DNA of 64,000 nucleotides from Methanoregulaceae archaeon UXB-2016 (GCA_004332335.1 SISS01000029.1:1-64000), one strand, 5' to 3'; positions 31,209 through 39,909 are shown, counted from the first letter of the stretch. Numbers and translations: made by a program. The notes: generated by a model from the letters alone, not told the origin.

Positions 31209-32411
31209 CTAGGACTGGAACGAGGTGCCCTCGTCGATCCATCCCTCGACGAACGAGTGCGGAGCGATCTTCACCTCGGGCCCGATTATCGTTCCTACAT
31301 TGATCGAGCAGTTGATCCCGATGCTCACGTGGTCCCCGACGATCGCGCCGAGCTTCTTGCGCCCGGTGTTCCGCCCGGCCACCTTCACGATCGCATGGTC
31401 GTTCCGGAGGTTCGCGACCTTGGTCCCGGCCCCGAAGTTGCAATGGCTGCCGATCACCGAGTCGCCCACGTAGTTGAAGTGCGGGATCTTGGTGTCGGGC
31501 AGCACGATCGAGTTCTTGATCTCGGTCGCGTGGCCGATGTGGCAGCGGTCGCCGACCGCGGTCGAGGGGCGCAGGTAGGCGTGCGGCCCGATCTTGCAGC
31601 CCCGGCCGATGGTGCACGGGCCCTCGATATAGGTGCCGGCCATCACGACCGTCCCCTTGCCGATCGAGACCGCTCCCTTCAGCACGACCCCCTCCTCGAC
31701 CTCGCCCTCGATCGCGGGCGTATGGCCGGCGAGCAGGCGCGAGTTCGCGTCGAGCAGGTCCCAGGGGTAGCCCATGTCGAGCCAGGTGGCGAGCATCAGC
31801 GACCGGAGGCGCCGCTCGCTGATGTACTCGGCAAGGGCGTCGGTCAGCTCCAGCTCGCCGCGGCTCGAGACCCCGATCCGGTCGATCCGGGCGAAGATCT
31901 CCTCGTCGAACCGGTAGACCCCGGCGTTGATCAGCTCGCTCTTCGGCTGGGGCGACTTCTCCTCGAGGCCGGTGATGAACCCCTCCTCGCAGGTGACGAC
32001 GCCGAAGTCCTGGGGGTGATCGGTCCGGTGGATCCCCATGACGGGCCCGTCCATGGCCGCGATCGCGGCGATGTCGTCCGCGCCGACGATCATGTCTCCG
32101 TTCATCAGCAGGAACGGCCCCGAGACAAGGCCGGCGCAGGCCCGGACCGCGTCGGCCGTGCCGAGCTGCTGTCGCTGGGTCACGTATCGGATCCGGCACC
32201 CGAAGGCGCCTCCGTCGCCGAAATGCTCCCGGATCTCCCGTTCACCGTATCCGACGACGAGCACGAACCGGGTGAAGCCGGCCCGCACCGCGGCCGCGAT
32301 CAGGTGCTCGAGGATCGGCCGGTTCGCGACGGGGAGCATCACCTTCGGCCGCGAGGCCGTGAGCGGGCGCATCCGTTTGCCCTCGCCGGCGGCGAGGATC
32401 ACGCATTGCAT
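31209..32411 (-). CDS. glmU: Bifunctional glucosamine-1-P acetyltransferase / GlcNAc-1-P uridylyltransferase
   Basis: The 400-residue protein starts at ATG 32411 (Met-Gln-Cys-Val-Ile-Leu-Ala-Ala-Gly-Glu-Gly). The N-terminal NTP-transferase domain runs to ~225; the beta-helix domain contains His-Phe-Asn-Tyr-Val-Gly-Asp and Asn-Phe-Gly-Ala-Gly-Thr-Lys, the acetyltransferase active-site region of archaeal MJ1101-type enzymes. It makes UDP-GlcNAc from glucosamine-1-phosphate. First gene of the operon; the frame upstream of 32411 has no start support. Confidence 0.88.
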   Translation of the reverse strand: MQCVILAAGEGKRMRPLTASRPKVMLPVANRPILEHLIAAAVRAGFTRFVLVVGYGEREIREHFGDGGAFGCRIRYVTQRQQLGTADAVRACAGLVSGPFLLMNGDMIVGADDIAAIAAMDGPVMGIHRTDHPQDFGVVTCEEGFITGLEEKSPQPKSELINAGVYRFDEEIFARIDRIGVSSRGELELTDALAEYISERRLRSLMLATWLDMGYPWDLLDANSRLLAGHTPAIEGEVEEGVVLKGAVSIGKGTVVMAGTYIEGPCTIGRGCKIGPHAYLRPSTAVGDRCHIGHATEIKNSIVLPDTKIPHFNYVGDSVIGSHCNFGAGTKVANLRNDHAIVKVAGRNTGRKKLGAIVGDHVSIGINCSINVGTIIGPEVKIAPHSFVEGWIDEGTSFQS

Positions 32412-32577
32412 CACGGACGCGCCTCCTGGGCGCGGGTCGGGCGGACCCGGGCGGGCGACGCCCGGCACCCGTGACGCCACCCCGGTAGGAGCAGAGGGCC
32501 GGGTATATGCCTCCCGGCGGTGCCGTCGTTCATATCAATGGTATTGTCCTCACCGGATATGAGGCTTCGTGATGCCC

Positions 32578-33183
32578 TCATCGCCCGTACGGGCACCAGT
32601 GTGCACACTCGAGGAGCATGGCGACCCCCCCGGTGGAGGGGCCGAGGAGGAGGACCTCCCGGTCCGCGCCGGCCCCTTCGACGGCGGCGAGTCCCGTGTC
32701 GGTCACGAGGCCGTGGCCGAGCACGAGGAGAAGATCGGCGTCGCCGGGTTCGGCCGCCAGCCGGTCGGCGAGCCGATGCTCGAGGAGGGGTGAGGCGCCG
32801 ACCAGGTAGACCCGGCGACCGGCGGTCTCGGCGTCGAGCTGCCGGAGGCAGGGTGGGCGGTCCTCGATCGCGCAGCCCTGGAGGTGGCGCGCGAACCCGA
32901 AGAACCCGGTCACCGCGCTCAGCACGGCGCCGGCGGCCGACCGCTCGGCCTCACCCGTGAGGGGCGCCCCGAAGAGCATCGAGACCCGGACCCGGGCCTC
33001 GAGCGGGGCTCCGGTCACGAACTGCGCGATGCGGCCGCCGTAGTCGGCCTCGAGCGGGACGCCCCGTTCGTACGGGCAGATCAGGGCGTTGTGGTTCCGG
33101 ACGATCGCGACCCCCCCGTCCTCGGAGCCAGTCCCCGCGATCCGGTCGCTGAGCGCCTCGGTCGCCCGGACGAAGAGGTTCAC
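32578..33183 (-). CDS. Unknown protein with Rossmann-like C-terminus (DUF364-like?)
   Basis: The 201-residue protein starts at GTG 33183, overlapping the cyclase stop. The second half looks like a Rossmann-type domain: Arg-Arg-Val-Tyr-Leu-Val-Gly-Ala-Ser-Pro, then Ala-Asp-Leu-Leu-Leu-Val-Leu-Gly-His-Gly-Leu and Val-Leu-Leu-Leu-Gly-Pro-Ser-Thr-Gly-Gly-Val. The Gly-Pro-Ser-Thr segment recalls DUF364 heavy-metal-chelate proteins, but I am not certain. The N-terminal half has a Cys in Leu-Ile-Cys-Pro-Tyr. Probably co-translated with the cyclase. Confidence 0.6.
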   Translation of the reverse strand: MNLFVRATEALSDRIAGTGSEDGGVAIVRNHNALICPYERGVPLEADYGGRIAQFVTGAPLEARVRVSMLFGAPLTGEAERSAAGAVLSAVTGFFGFARHLQGCAIEDRPPCLRQLDAETAGRRVYLVGASPLLEHRLADRLAAEPGDADLLLVLGHGLVTDTGLAAVEGAGADREVLLLGPSTGGVAMLLECAHWCPYGR

Positions 33184-33782
33184 GGCTCCACCTCGAGCAC
33201 GACGCGGGCCGGCGCGCCGTCGCCGTCGCGGAGCCGGAGGGGGAGCGCGATCAGGCGGTAGTCCCCCTGGGGGACGTTCGAGAGGTCGAGCAGCTCGATG
33301 ACGGCCCCGCCCTCGGCGAGCAGGGTCCGGTGGACCGTGCCGTCCGAGCCCTCGGCCTCGATCGACGGGGCATCGGTCCCGACGACGCGGACCCCGGCCG
33401 CCGCGAGCCGGCGCGCTCCCTCGGGCGTGACCGCCGGAAACGGCGCGACATAGCGGGTGCGGCGTGAGAACCAGGTCTTGAAGAGCACCCGGGTCACGCC
33501 CTGGAGCCGCCCTTCGAAGACCTCGGGGCCGATCCCGGTCGCCTGCGTCTCGATCACCCGGCAGGGGCCGATCAGCAGTTCGAGCGGGAGCCGGTCCACG
33601 GTCCTGCCGTCGCGCAGGAAGTGGTCGGGGGCGTCGATATGCGTGCCCGAGTGCGAGCCCAGGGAGAGGTCGGTGATCAGGTACTCGCCTGCGTCCCGCT
33701 TCTCGACCCGGGGGACCACGTCCCCGGGATAGGTCACGACCGCGGGCGAGAGCACGCGGGAGATGTCGATATACCTCACCAT
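33180..33782 (-). CDS. Cyclase/kynurenine-formamidase-like hydrolase
   Basis: The 200-residue protein carries the metal-binding motif His-Ser-Gly-Thr-His-Ile-Asp-Ala-Pro near residue 44, preceded by Tyr-Pro-Gly-Asp, diagnostic for the cyclase family (KynB and related amide or lactone hydrolases). Substrate in a methanogen is unknown. It overlaps pcm by 7 bp upstream and the unknown gene downstream by 4 bp, a three-gene unit. Confidence 0.88.
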   Translation of the reverse strand: MVRYIDISRVLSPAVVTYPGDVVPRVEKRDAGEYLITDLSLGSHSGTHIDAPDHFLRDGRTVDRLPLELLIGPCRVIETQATGIGPEVFEGRLQGVTRVLFKTWFSRRTRYVAPFPAVTPEGARRLAAAGVRVVGTDAPSIEAEGSDGTVHRTLLAEGGAVIELLDLSNVPQGDYRLIALPLRLRDGDGAPARVVLEVEP

Positions 33783-34420
33783 CCGTGCTCCCCCAGCAAC
33801 GGGACGAACCGGACCGGACCGGCCGACTCCTGCCTGAACCGATCGCCGTGCCGGACGACCCGGACGAGCTCCTGGATGTCCCGTCCGCCGACCGGGGCCA
33901 CGAGCCGGCCACCGTCTGCGAGCTGGGTGAGGAGCGGATCGGGGACCTGCGGTGCGGCGGCCGTGATGATGATCCCCGCGTAGGGGGCGGACTCGGGCCG
34001 TCCCTGGGTGCCGTCGCCGACGAGCACCTCGACGTTTCGGACGTCCGCTCGGGCCAGGTTCTGCCGGGCCGCGGCCGCGACCTCGGGCAGGCGCTCGACC
34101 GTGACGACCTCGCCCGCGAGCTGGGCGAGGACCGCGGCCTGGTATCCCGAGCCGGCCCCGATCTCGAGGATCCGGTCGCCCGGACCGGGCGCGAGCAGCG
34201 CGGTCATCAACGCCACGATGTACGGCTGGGAGATCGTCTGGCCCTGGCCGATCGGAAGCGGCGTGTCTTCGTACGCCGCTCGCTCGTATCCGGCCGGGAC
34301 AAAGAGGTGGCGTGGGACCCGGCGCATCGCGTCGAGCACCCGCGGGTCATGTATGCCCCGTGCGGCGATCTGGTATTCGACCATGGCCATGCGCATCTGT
34401 TCGTACGGATCCCGTTCCAT
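33776..34420 (-). CDS. pcm: Protein-L-isoaspartate O-methyltransferase
   Basis: The 214-residue protein has Val-Pro-Arg-His-Leu-Phe-Val-Pro, the Gly-Gln-Gly-Gln-Thr-Ile-Ser-Gln-Pro-Tyr motif, and the SAM loop Leu-Glu-Ile-Gly-Ala-Gly-Ser-Gly-Tyr. It methylates isoaspartyl residues so damaged proteins can be repaired. It sits 4 bp after the sufB stop. Confidence 0.95.
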   Translation of the reverse strand: MERDPYEQMRMAMVEYQIAARGIHDPRVLDAMRRVPRHLFVPAGYERAAYEDTPLPIGQGQTISQPYIVALMTALLAPGPGDRILEIGAGSGYQAAVLAQLAGEVVTVERLPEVAAAARQNLARADVRNVEVLVGDGTQGRPESAPYAGIIITAAAPQVPDPLLTQLADGGRLVAPVGGRDIQELVRVVRHGDRFRQESAGPVRFVPLLGEHGW

Positions 34421-34424
34421 CTCT

Positions 34425-35537
34425 CTAAAACCCGGCCTCCGCGGAATCGATCGCAGCGTCGATCTGCCGCTGGAGCAGCTCGGGCAGCCCCCGGATCTTT
34501 ACATCGAGGAAGCCTCTGATAATCGTTGCGGTCGCGGTCTCCTCGTCCAGGCCGCGGGACATCAGGTACTCGATCTCGTCCCGCGCAATCCGGCCGACCG
34601 CGGCCTCGTGCGAGAGCTCGGTGTCGACCACGAGCCCCGCGATCTCGGGGATCGCGTGGATCATCCCGTCCTTGAGGATCAGGCCCTTGCACTCGATATG
34701 CCCCTTCGTCCCGGGGACCTCGCCGCGGATCTCGCCGCGGCTGATGATCGTGCCGCCCCGGGTGATCATCCGGCTGACCAGTTCGGCCGAGCTGCCCGGC
34801 GCCTGGAGGAGGGCGCGGGACCCGAGGTCGAGGGTCGAGCCCGGGAGCCCGACCACGACCGACGAGAACCGGGCGACCGCGTCCTTCCCCCTCAGCGTTG
34901 CGGTCGGGTTCATGTCGATGTGCCGGACGGGCTGCATGCAGACGTAGTTCGAGAGGAAGACCCCGCCCTCCTCGATGATGGAGGCCGACCGGGGGTAGAC
35001 CGAGATCGACGCCGACCAGTTGTGGATCATGGTCGAGGTGACCCGGGCGTTCTTGCCGACGTAGATCTCGGTCACGCCGATGTGCGCGCCCGACTTGGTC
35101 TGGGCGCCCGAGACGCAGCCCGAGATCAGGTGGAGCTCGGCCCCCTCCTCGGCGATCACGATGTTGTGGACGTACTGGACCTTGGCGTCGGCCAGATAGA
35201 GGCAGGCCTGGAGGGGGTAGATCGCCTTTGCCCCCTTCCGGGCGATGATCACAAAGCCCTGCTGGGTCTCCTGCTTGGCGACGAACTGCGTGAACCGGTC
35301 CTTGTCCTTATCGACCGCCTTCCAGGAGTAGTCCTTGAGCCAGTCGTACTTCAGGAGGGCCTCGGCGATCGGCAGCACCTCGATCCCCTCGGTCCCCGAG
35401 TGGACGTGCCGGATCTCCTGGTCGACCTGGAAGAACGAGCCCGAGCGCTCCTCCATCTCCACGTTGAGGCCCGCGAGCGCGAGCCGTGTCCGGTCCTCCT
35501 CGGAGAGGTCCTTGAGTTCGCCTACATCCGCTGGCAT
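34425..35537 (-). CDS. sufB: SufB/SufD-family iron-sulfur cluster scaffold
   Basis: The 370-residue protein, starting at ATG 35537, is a SufBD core: a parallel beta-helix with Gly-Thr-Lys-Gly-His-Ile-Glu-Cys-Lys-Gly near residue 270, Pro-Glu-Ile-Ala-Gly-Leu, and Leu-Ser-His-Glu-Ala-Ala-Val-Gly-Arg-Ile. Cys and the late His are the expected cluster-transfer residues. With SufC it forms the minimal archaeal Suf scaffold. It overlaps sufC by 16 bp. Confidence 0.92.
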   Translation of the reverse strand: MPADVGELKDLSEEDRTRLALAGLNVEMEERSGSFFQVDQEIRHVHSGTEGIEVLPIAEALLKYDWLKDYSWKAVDKDKDRFTQFVAKQETQQGFVIIARKGAKAIYPLQACLYLADAKVQYVHNIVIAEEGAELHLISGCVSGAQTKSGAHIGVTEIYVGKNARVTSTMIHNWSASISVYPRSASIIEEGGVFLSNYVCMQPVRHIDMNPTATLRGKDAVARFSSVVVGLPGSTLDLGSRALLQAPGSSAELVSRMITRGGTIISRGEIRGEVPGTKGHIECKGLILKDGMIHAIPEIAGLVVDTELSHEAAVGRIARDEIEYLMSRGLDEETATATIIRGFLDVKIRGLPELLQRQIDAAIDSAEAGF

Positions 35538-36253
35538 TCGATGCACTCCTGATACCCGTGGGTCTTGATCGACTTCAGGATCTCGCGCGGGTTGCCGTGG
35601 CACTTGAAGACCCCGTCGCAGAGGACGTGGCCGTAATCCGCGTCGATATAGTCGAGGATGTACCCCGTGTGGGTGATGATCAGCCCGCTCTTGGTCCTGT
35701 GCACGATGTGCTGGTCCTTCTCGAGGAGCCGGGCGGTCGCGTTGCCGATCAGGGAGATGTTCTCCAGGTCGACGCCGGACTCGGGCTCGTCGAGCATCAC
35801 GAACGACGGGTCCTGGACGAGGAGCTGGAGCACCTCGCTCCGCTTGATCTCGCCGCCCGAGAAGCCGGCGTTCACGTCGCGGTCGAGGAACCGGTCCATG
35901 TTCAGCTCCTCGGCGAGCGCCGGGATCCGGTCGGCCCGGTCCTTCGCGGTCACGTCCAGGAGCTTGCCGAGCTTGAGCCCCGCGATCGTGGGCGGCCGCT
36001 GGTAGAGCATCCCCATTCCCCGCTTCGCCCGCTCGTGGAGCGGCATGCGCGTGACGTCCTCGCCGTTGAAGACGATCGTGCCCGCGGTCACCTCGTTCCC
36101 CGCAAAGCCCATGATCGTCCGGAGGAGCGTCGTCTTGCCCGACCCGTTCGGCCCCATCATCACGTGGGTCTCGCCGTCGCCGATCGTGAGGTTGATGTCG
36201 TGGAGGACCTCCCTCTCCTCGATCGAGACGTGCAAATCTGTGATCTCGAGCAT
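35522..36253 (-). CDS. sufC: SufC-type ABC ATPase of iron-sulfur assembly
   Basis: The 243-residue protein, starting at ATG 36253 (MLEITDLHV), has Walker A Gly-Pro-Asn-Gly-Ser-Gly-Lys-Thr-Thr, the signature Phe-Ser-Gly-Gly-Glu-Ile-Lys-Arg-Ser-Glu and Walker B Phe-Val-Met-Leu-Asp-Glu-Pro. The Lys-Arg-Ser-Glu after the signature is typical of SufC rather than transporters. It powers cluster assembly on SufB. The upstream open frame to 36307 has no support. Confidence 0.93.
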   Translation of the reverse strand: MLEITDLHVSIEEREVLHDINLTIGDGETHVMMGPNGSGKTTLLRTIMGFAGNEVTAGTIVFNGEDVTRMPLHERAKRGMGMLYQRPPTIAGLKLGKLLDVTAKDRADRIPALAEELNMDRFLDRDVNAGFSGGEIKRSEVLQLLVQDPSFVMLDEPESGVDLENISLIGNATARLLEKDQHIVHRTKSGLIITHTGYILDYIDADYGHVLCDGVFKCHGNPREILKSIKTHGYQECIECQRM

Positions 36254-36363
36254 GGCTCTTCGGCAGATGTATCGAGCGCACAGATTATACCGTTGCCGAT
36301 CCGGCATACACTTTCACATCGTAAGCGCGCCGCTTATGGAGGGGTCTCGACAGACTCTCTCTC

Positions 36364-36561
36364 ATGGAGCGGGAGACCTTTCTTCATATCGCCGAGCGCG
36401 CCGCCCGGTACCCGAGCGTGCAGCGGCGCGGACAGCTCGTCCGGGCGTCCCTCACGACGCCCCGTGCTTCGGATCGGGCCGGGGCGTCCCATCGGCGTCC
36501 GGTCTTCTTTGCCGGGCTCGCGGCCCGTGCCGCGGACTACGGCGGGTGCGCCGAGACGTAG
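36364..36561 (+). CDS. Possible small protein, unsupported family
   Basis: ATG 36364 opens 65 codons rich in Ala/Arg. The first 30 residues look like a normal amphipathic helix; the rest is Arg-rich as expected of spurious GC-rich frames. It overlaps the 3' end of the convergent lipoprotein gene by 25 bp. Only a weak GGAGGGG is present, 25 bp upstream. It could be real or chance; the 36254-36536 gap has nothing else. Confidence 0.25.
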   Translation: MERETFLHIAERAARYPSVQRRGQLVRASLTTPRASDRAGASHRRPVFFAGLAARAADYGGCAET

Positions 36562-37589
36562 GCGACCGTGCCGACCCGGTCGTGCTCGTGCTCGGCGCAG
36601 TAGTTGACGAGCTCTACGAGCCGGTTGTGCTCGTTCACGAGCCTGGAGACCGCGGCCGAATCGGCCCGGTATCGGGTGCGTGCAGCCTCGAACGCGTCGT
36701 GGCTCCCGGCTGTCCGGAGGGCCTCGAGCCGCTGCCGGTCCACCTCGAGAGCCGCCTGGCGATGATCGATCTCGGGGCCGAGCTCATCCACGCGGGCCCG
36801 GGCCGTCCGGAGGGCGGCCTCGAACGCGGCGGTCTCGCCGGCAGCGCCGTACTCTTTCTTTCCGTCGCCGACCGGGATGACGAGCGGGGGCGAGTGAAGC
36901 CGTGCTCCCCCGCCGAGCTCGGCCGGCGTGACCCCGACGAACGAGGTGTTCGTGGCCTCGAGATAGGCGTATCCGGTTCCGTTGTAGGCGAACTCGGGTG
37001 CACAGCCGACCCCGACGGCCATGTGCGCCTCGGGCAGAAAGACGAGGAGCGCGACGCGGTAGCCCTCGCGGGCAAGGAGGCCGGCGAGGAGCAGGGACGT
37101 ATCGTCGCAGTCGCCGGCCTGGTCGCCCCAGGTCTCGACCGGGAACTTGGACACCGTCTCGGACGCCGTGACGTACGGGAGCTGCTGGACTGCGGTCGCG
37201 AGGAGCTCGAGGTAGCGGTCGTCGTCGAGCCCTCGCCGGTCTCGCTCGGCACGGAACGCCCCGAGCAGGTCGGTCCAGAAACGATCCTGGGCCGGGTCGT
37301 CGAGCTGGGCGAGGTACCGGCCTGCGATCCACTCCTCCTCGGGCACCGCGGCCCGGAACCGGACCTCCTTCGGAGCGAGCTCGGCCCCGCGGTAGACGCC
37401 GGCGTCGAGGAGCACCCCGACCGTCGCGGTCCCGCTCTCGAACCGGAACGTCTCCTCGACCGGGATCGGCGCACCCGCGTCGGGCACGGGCGTGATCATC
37501 GGGTACTCGACCGGGGGCCCGAGGATGGTCGTGCAGCCGGCCGCGAGCAGCACGAGGGCGACGATGGCGAAGAGGGCTCGAGGGTTCAC
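36537..37589 (-). CDS. Surface lipoprotein with transglutaminase-like domain
   Basis: The 350-residue protein starts at GTG 37589 and has a lipobox (Leu-Ala-Ala-Gly-Cys). Residues about 130-230 resemble a transglutaminase/cysteine-protease-like fold: Gln-Ala-Gly-Asp-Cys-Asp-Asp (Cys), then His in Glu-Ala-His-Met-Ala-Val-Gly-Val, then a Glu/Asp in Leu-Glu-Ala-Thr-Asn. A helical C-terminus follows (Arg-Ala-Arg-Val-Asp-Glu). It probably acts outside the cell on protein or peptide cross-links; enzyme activity is inferred only. Confidence 0.78.
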   Translation of the reverse strand: MNPRALFAIVALVLLAAGCTTILGPPVEYPMITPVPDAGAPIPVEETFRFESGTATVGVLLDAGVYRGAELAPKEVRFRAAVPEEEWIAGRYLAQLDDPAQDRFWTDLLGAFRAERDRRGLDDDRYLELLATAVQQLPYVTASETVSKFPVETWGDQAGDCDDTSLLLAGLLAREGYRVALLVFLPEAHMAVGVGCAPEFAYNGTGYAYLEATNTSFVGVTPAELGGGARLHSPPLVIPVGDGKKEYGAAGETAAFEAALRTARARVDELGPEIDHRQAALEVDRQRLEALRTAGSHDAFEAARTRYRADSAAVSRLVNEHNRLVELVNYCAEHEHDRVGTVAYVSAHPP

Positions 37590-37594
37590 ACGCC

Positions 37595-38368
37595 TCACCC
37601 CAGCAGGGCCGGGAGGTCGGCGATCGAGTCGAGAACCCGGTCCGGGTGGGCCAGGGCGGCGAGGTCTCCGTCCCGAAACTTGCCCGTCCGGACGAGCCAG
37701 CCCGCACACCCGGCGCCCTCGGCCCCGCCGATGTCGCTGACGGGGTCGTCCCCGATCATGACGGCGGAGCCGGCCGGCACGCCGAGGTCGTCGAGCGCGA
37801 GGCGGAAGAACGCGGGCGAGGGCTTGCCCATCACCTCGGCCTCGACCCCGGCTGCGTACTCGAGCCCGGCCACGAACGGCCCGGCCCCGAGCGAGAGGCC
37901 GTCCTGATTGCGCCAGTACCGGTCCCGCTCGAGGGCGAGCAGCCGGGCGCCGCCGACCAGGAGCCGGAACGCCCGGTTCATGGCCCCGTAACTCCATGCC
38001 TCTCCCGCGTCTCCGACCACGACGAACGGCGCGTCCTGATCGACGAGCCGGCACCCGCCCGCCTCGAGGTCGAGGTGGACGTCCCCGGTCGCGACGAGGT
38101 GGCACGAGTCCGCCCTCTCCCCTCGGATCCGGCGGACCGCGGCCGCCGCGGGCGTGAAGACCTGCGCTGCCGGGATCGGGAACCCGAGCGCCTGGAGGCG
38201 GGCGGCGATGCTCCCCCGGGACCGCCGGGTCGAGTTGGTCACGCACCGGAACGGGACCCCGGCTCCGCGAAGCCAGCGCACGGTCTCGAGCGCGCCGGGG
38301 AGCGGGAGATCGCCGATCGTGAGGACGCCGTCGATGTCGAGCAACACGGCGGCGGGGCGGGGGCTCAC
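37595..38368 (-). CDS. HAD-superfamily (IIA, LHPP-like) phosphatase
   Basis: The 257-residue protein starts at GTG 38368. It has HAD motif I Leu-Leu-Asp-Ile-Asp-Gly-Val-Leu, motif II Val-Thr-Asn-Ser-Thr, Gly-Lys-Pro-Ser (motif III) and Ile-Gly-Asp-Asp-Pro-Val-Ser-Asp (motif IV), the IIA subclass also including NagD and LHPP. Substrate is unknown. The lipoprotein gene begins 5 bp later on the same strand. Confidence 0.88.
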   Translation of the reverse strand: MSPRPAAVLLDIDGVLTIGDLPLPGALETVRWLRGAGVPFRCVTNSTRRSRGSIAARLQALGFPIPAAQVFTPAAAAVRRIRGERADSCHLVATGDVHLDLEAGGCRLVDQDAPFVVVGDAGEAWSYGAMNRAFRLLVGGARLLALERDRYWRNQDGLSLGAGPFVAGLEYAAGVEAEVMGKPSPAFFRLALDDLGVPAGSAVMIGDDPVSDIGGAEGAGCAGWLVRTGKFRDGDLAALAHPDRVLDSIADLPALLG

Positions 38369-38390
38369 GGCGACCCCCCTTCGCCGGCCA

Positions 38391-39395
38391 TCAGGTTGCC
38401 TCGTCGACGAGGAGGCCCCCGAAGATCCGGACGAGGGCTTCGCGGTTCATCTTCTCGCCCGCCCGCCCGGCCTCGATGTGGCGGGTGGGATCGCTCCAGA
38501 CGAACCAGTCGTTCATGTGCATCTCCGTACTCCAGAGGTCGGTGATCGACCGGCCCTCGTCGTAAATCATCTTGAAGTAGGTCAGGTCCTTGATCGTCTC
38601 GCGCTCGCCGGCGAAGGTATCCCTGAGCGAGACGACCATCCGGTCGCCCACGAGCTTGGTCTTGTACCACGAGGACCTGGTCCAGCGGTTGGTCAGCATC
38701 TCCTTGAGGCCCAGGTTCTCGAACCGGCGCATCTGCGGGATGTTCTTGACGGGTTCGAGGTCGATCGAGGGGAGGACCTCGGCCAGGTAGAGGTCGCGGG
38801 CGTAGTAGATCGCCTTCGAGACCACGAAGAACTTGTGCGGCAGGGTCTCCTTGAACTCGAGGAGCTTGGCCATGTCCCGCTTCGACTCCTTGACCAGGTA
38901 GTAGAGCTGGGCCTGGCGCATCTTGGGGCAGTGGAGGTAGAGCCAGCGGTTGACAATCACGTCCCACGGGACCTCGGCCAGGCCCTCATGGAAGTAGGAG
39001 AAGAGCTCGAAGAGGATCTGCAGGAGGTGCTTCGTCTCGATCCGCCGGCCCCGCGTGCTGTCCTCCTTCAGGATGTCGAGGTAGATCTGGCGCATGCCGC
39101 AGGCGACCGAGTCCTGGTCGTAGGAGAGGACCCGGTAATCCCCGCGGGCGTCGGCCGCTCCCCGCAGGAGCAGGGTCACCACGTGCCGGGCGATCACGTA
39201 GTCCTTGAGCATCCCCAGGTAGCTGGTCGAGGCGACGATCACGGGCACGTCGGTCTCGTGCGTGTACGGATCGATCAGCACGCCCCGGTACGGAGCGTCC
39301 TTCAAGCAGCGGATGGTGATCTCGGTCTCGAGCAGCCGCTCGGTCAGCTCGATGAGCGTGATCAGCGAGCGGGAGAGCGGTTCCTTGCAGTACAT
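38391..39395 (-). CDS. Conserved-looking methanogen protein of unknown function
   Basis: The 334-residue soluble protein starts at ATG 39395 (MYCKEPLSRS); the frame further upstream crosses a region with no coding character. It is rich in aromatic residues and Leu, with segments Leu-Leu-Arg-Gly-Ala-Ala-Asp-Ala, Phe-Ser-Tyr-Phe-His-Glu-Gly and Trp-Phe-Val-Trp-Ser-Asp-Pro. No motif, signal or membrane helix is seen. It is in line with the HAD gene (22 bp gap). I cannot name a family. Confidence 0.6.
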   Translation of the reverse strand: MYCKEPLSRSLITLIELTERLLETEITIRCLKDAPYRGVLIDPYTHETDVPVIVASTSYLGMLKDYVIARHVVTLLLRGAADARGDYRVLSYDQDSVACGMRQIYLDILKEDSTRGRRIETKHLLQILFELFSYFHEGLAEVPWDVIVNRWLYLHCPKMRQAQLYYLVKESKRDMAKLLEFKETLPHKFFVVSKAIYYARDLYLAEVLPSIDLEPVKNIPQMRRFENLGLKEMLTNRWTRSSWYKTKLVGDRMVVSLRDTFAGERETIKDLTYFKMIYDEGRSITDLWSTEMHMNDWFVWSDPTRHIEAGRAGEKMNREALVRIFGGLLVDEAT

Positions 39396-39909
39396 GGGTG
39401 TTCGGCAGGGCCGGAGCCTGCGATGAAGCGTGAGCCGTGGACGGTATTGAAGGGAGCGGCAGACCTGCCGGTGGAACCTGAACTTTTTCCTGGGGCCGCA
39501 GCTACAGTGGCCCTGTTCGGAGTTCGGGCCCGGCCCTCTCCCGCGACAGAATCCGTACGGCAGCTCGACCGTCACGATGCATCTCTCGGCGACCATGCGG
39601 TCGGCCGAGGCCGTTCGATCGCCGGGGTCTCCGTGCAGATCCGCTGAGGTCGCTCCTCCTCCCCCGCTCTTCAAATCGACAGCCTCCTCTTCGATAAACC
39701 GGGACTCATGATCCCAATCCGGGCATATCGGCTCGCTTCCGAGCCCCGGGACCGCCTTCACCGCGAGCTCGATGTCATCCTCCCGCGCAGAAGGCGGGCC
39801 GCGGGCCGTTCCTCCCCGCGGGAGGCCTGAATTCCGATTCCGCGCATCCCGGAAAGAAATGACAACGTTAATAACGATACGGGCGGTAAATAGACAGTGA
39901 GGTGACCTC
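39396..39909. other. Long intergenic region before mer
   Basis: This 514-bp region separates the divergent unknown gene and mer. I see no supported gene: the open frames here are short and Arg/Pro-rich. Features are an imperfect GC-rich inverted repeat around 39812-39828 (CCTCC...GGAGG) and, near the right end, AT-rich promoter sequence for mer. Confidence 0.6.
39868..39904 (+). promoter_or_regulatory. Promoter and Shine-Dalgarno site of mer
   Basis: GTTAATAAC at 39868-39876 is a TATA-like box about 38 bp before ATG 39910; GAGGTGA at 39899-39905 is an optimal ribosome site 5 bases before the start. The same GAGGTGA is used before mtd, as expected of highly expressed methanogenesis genes. Confidence 0.6.
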
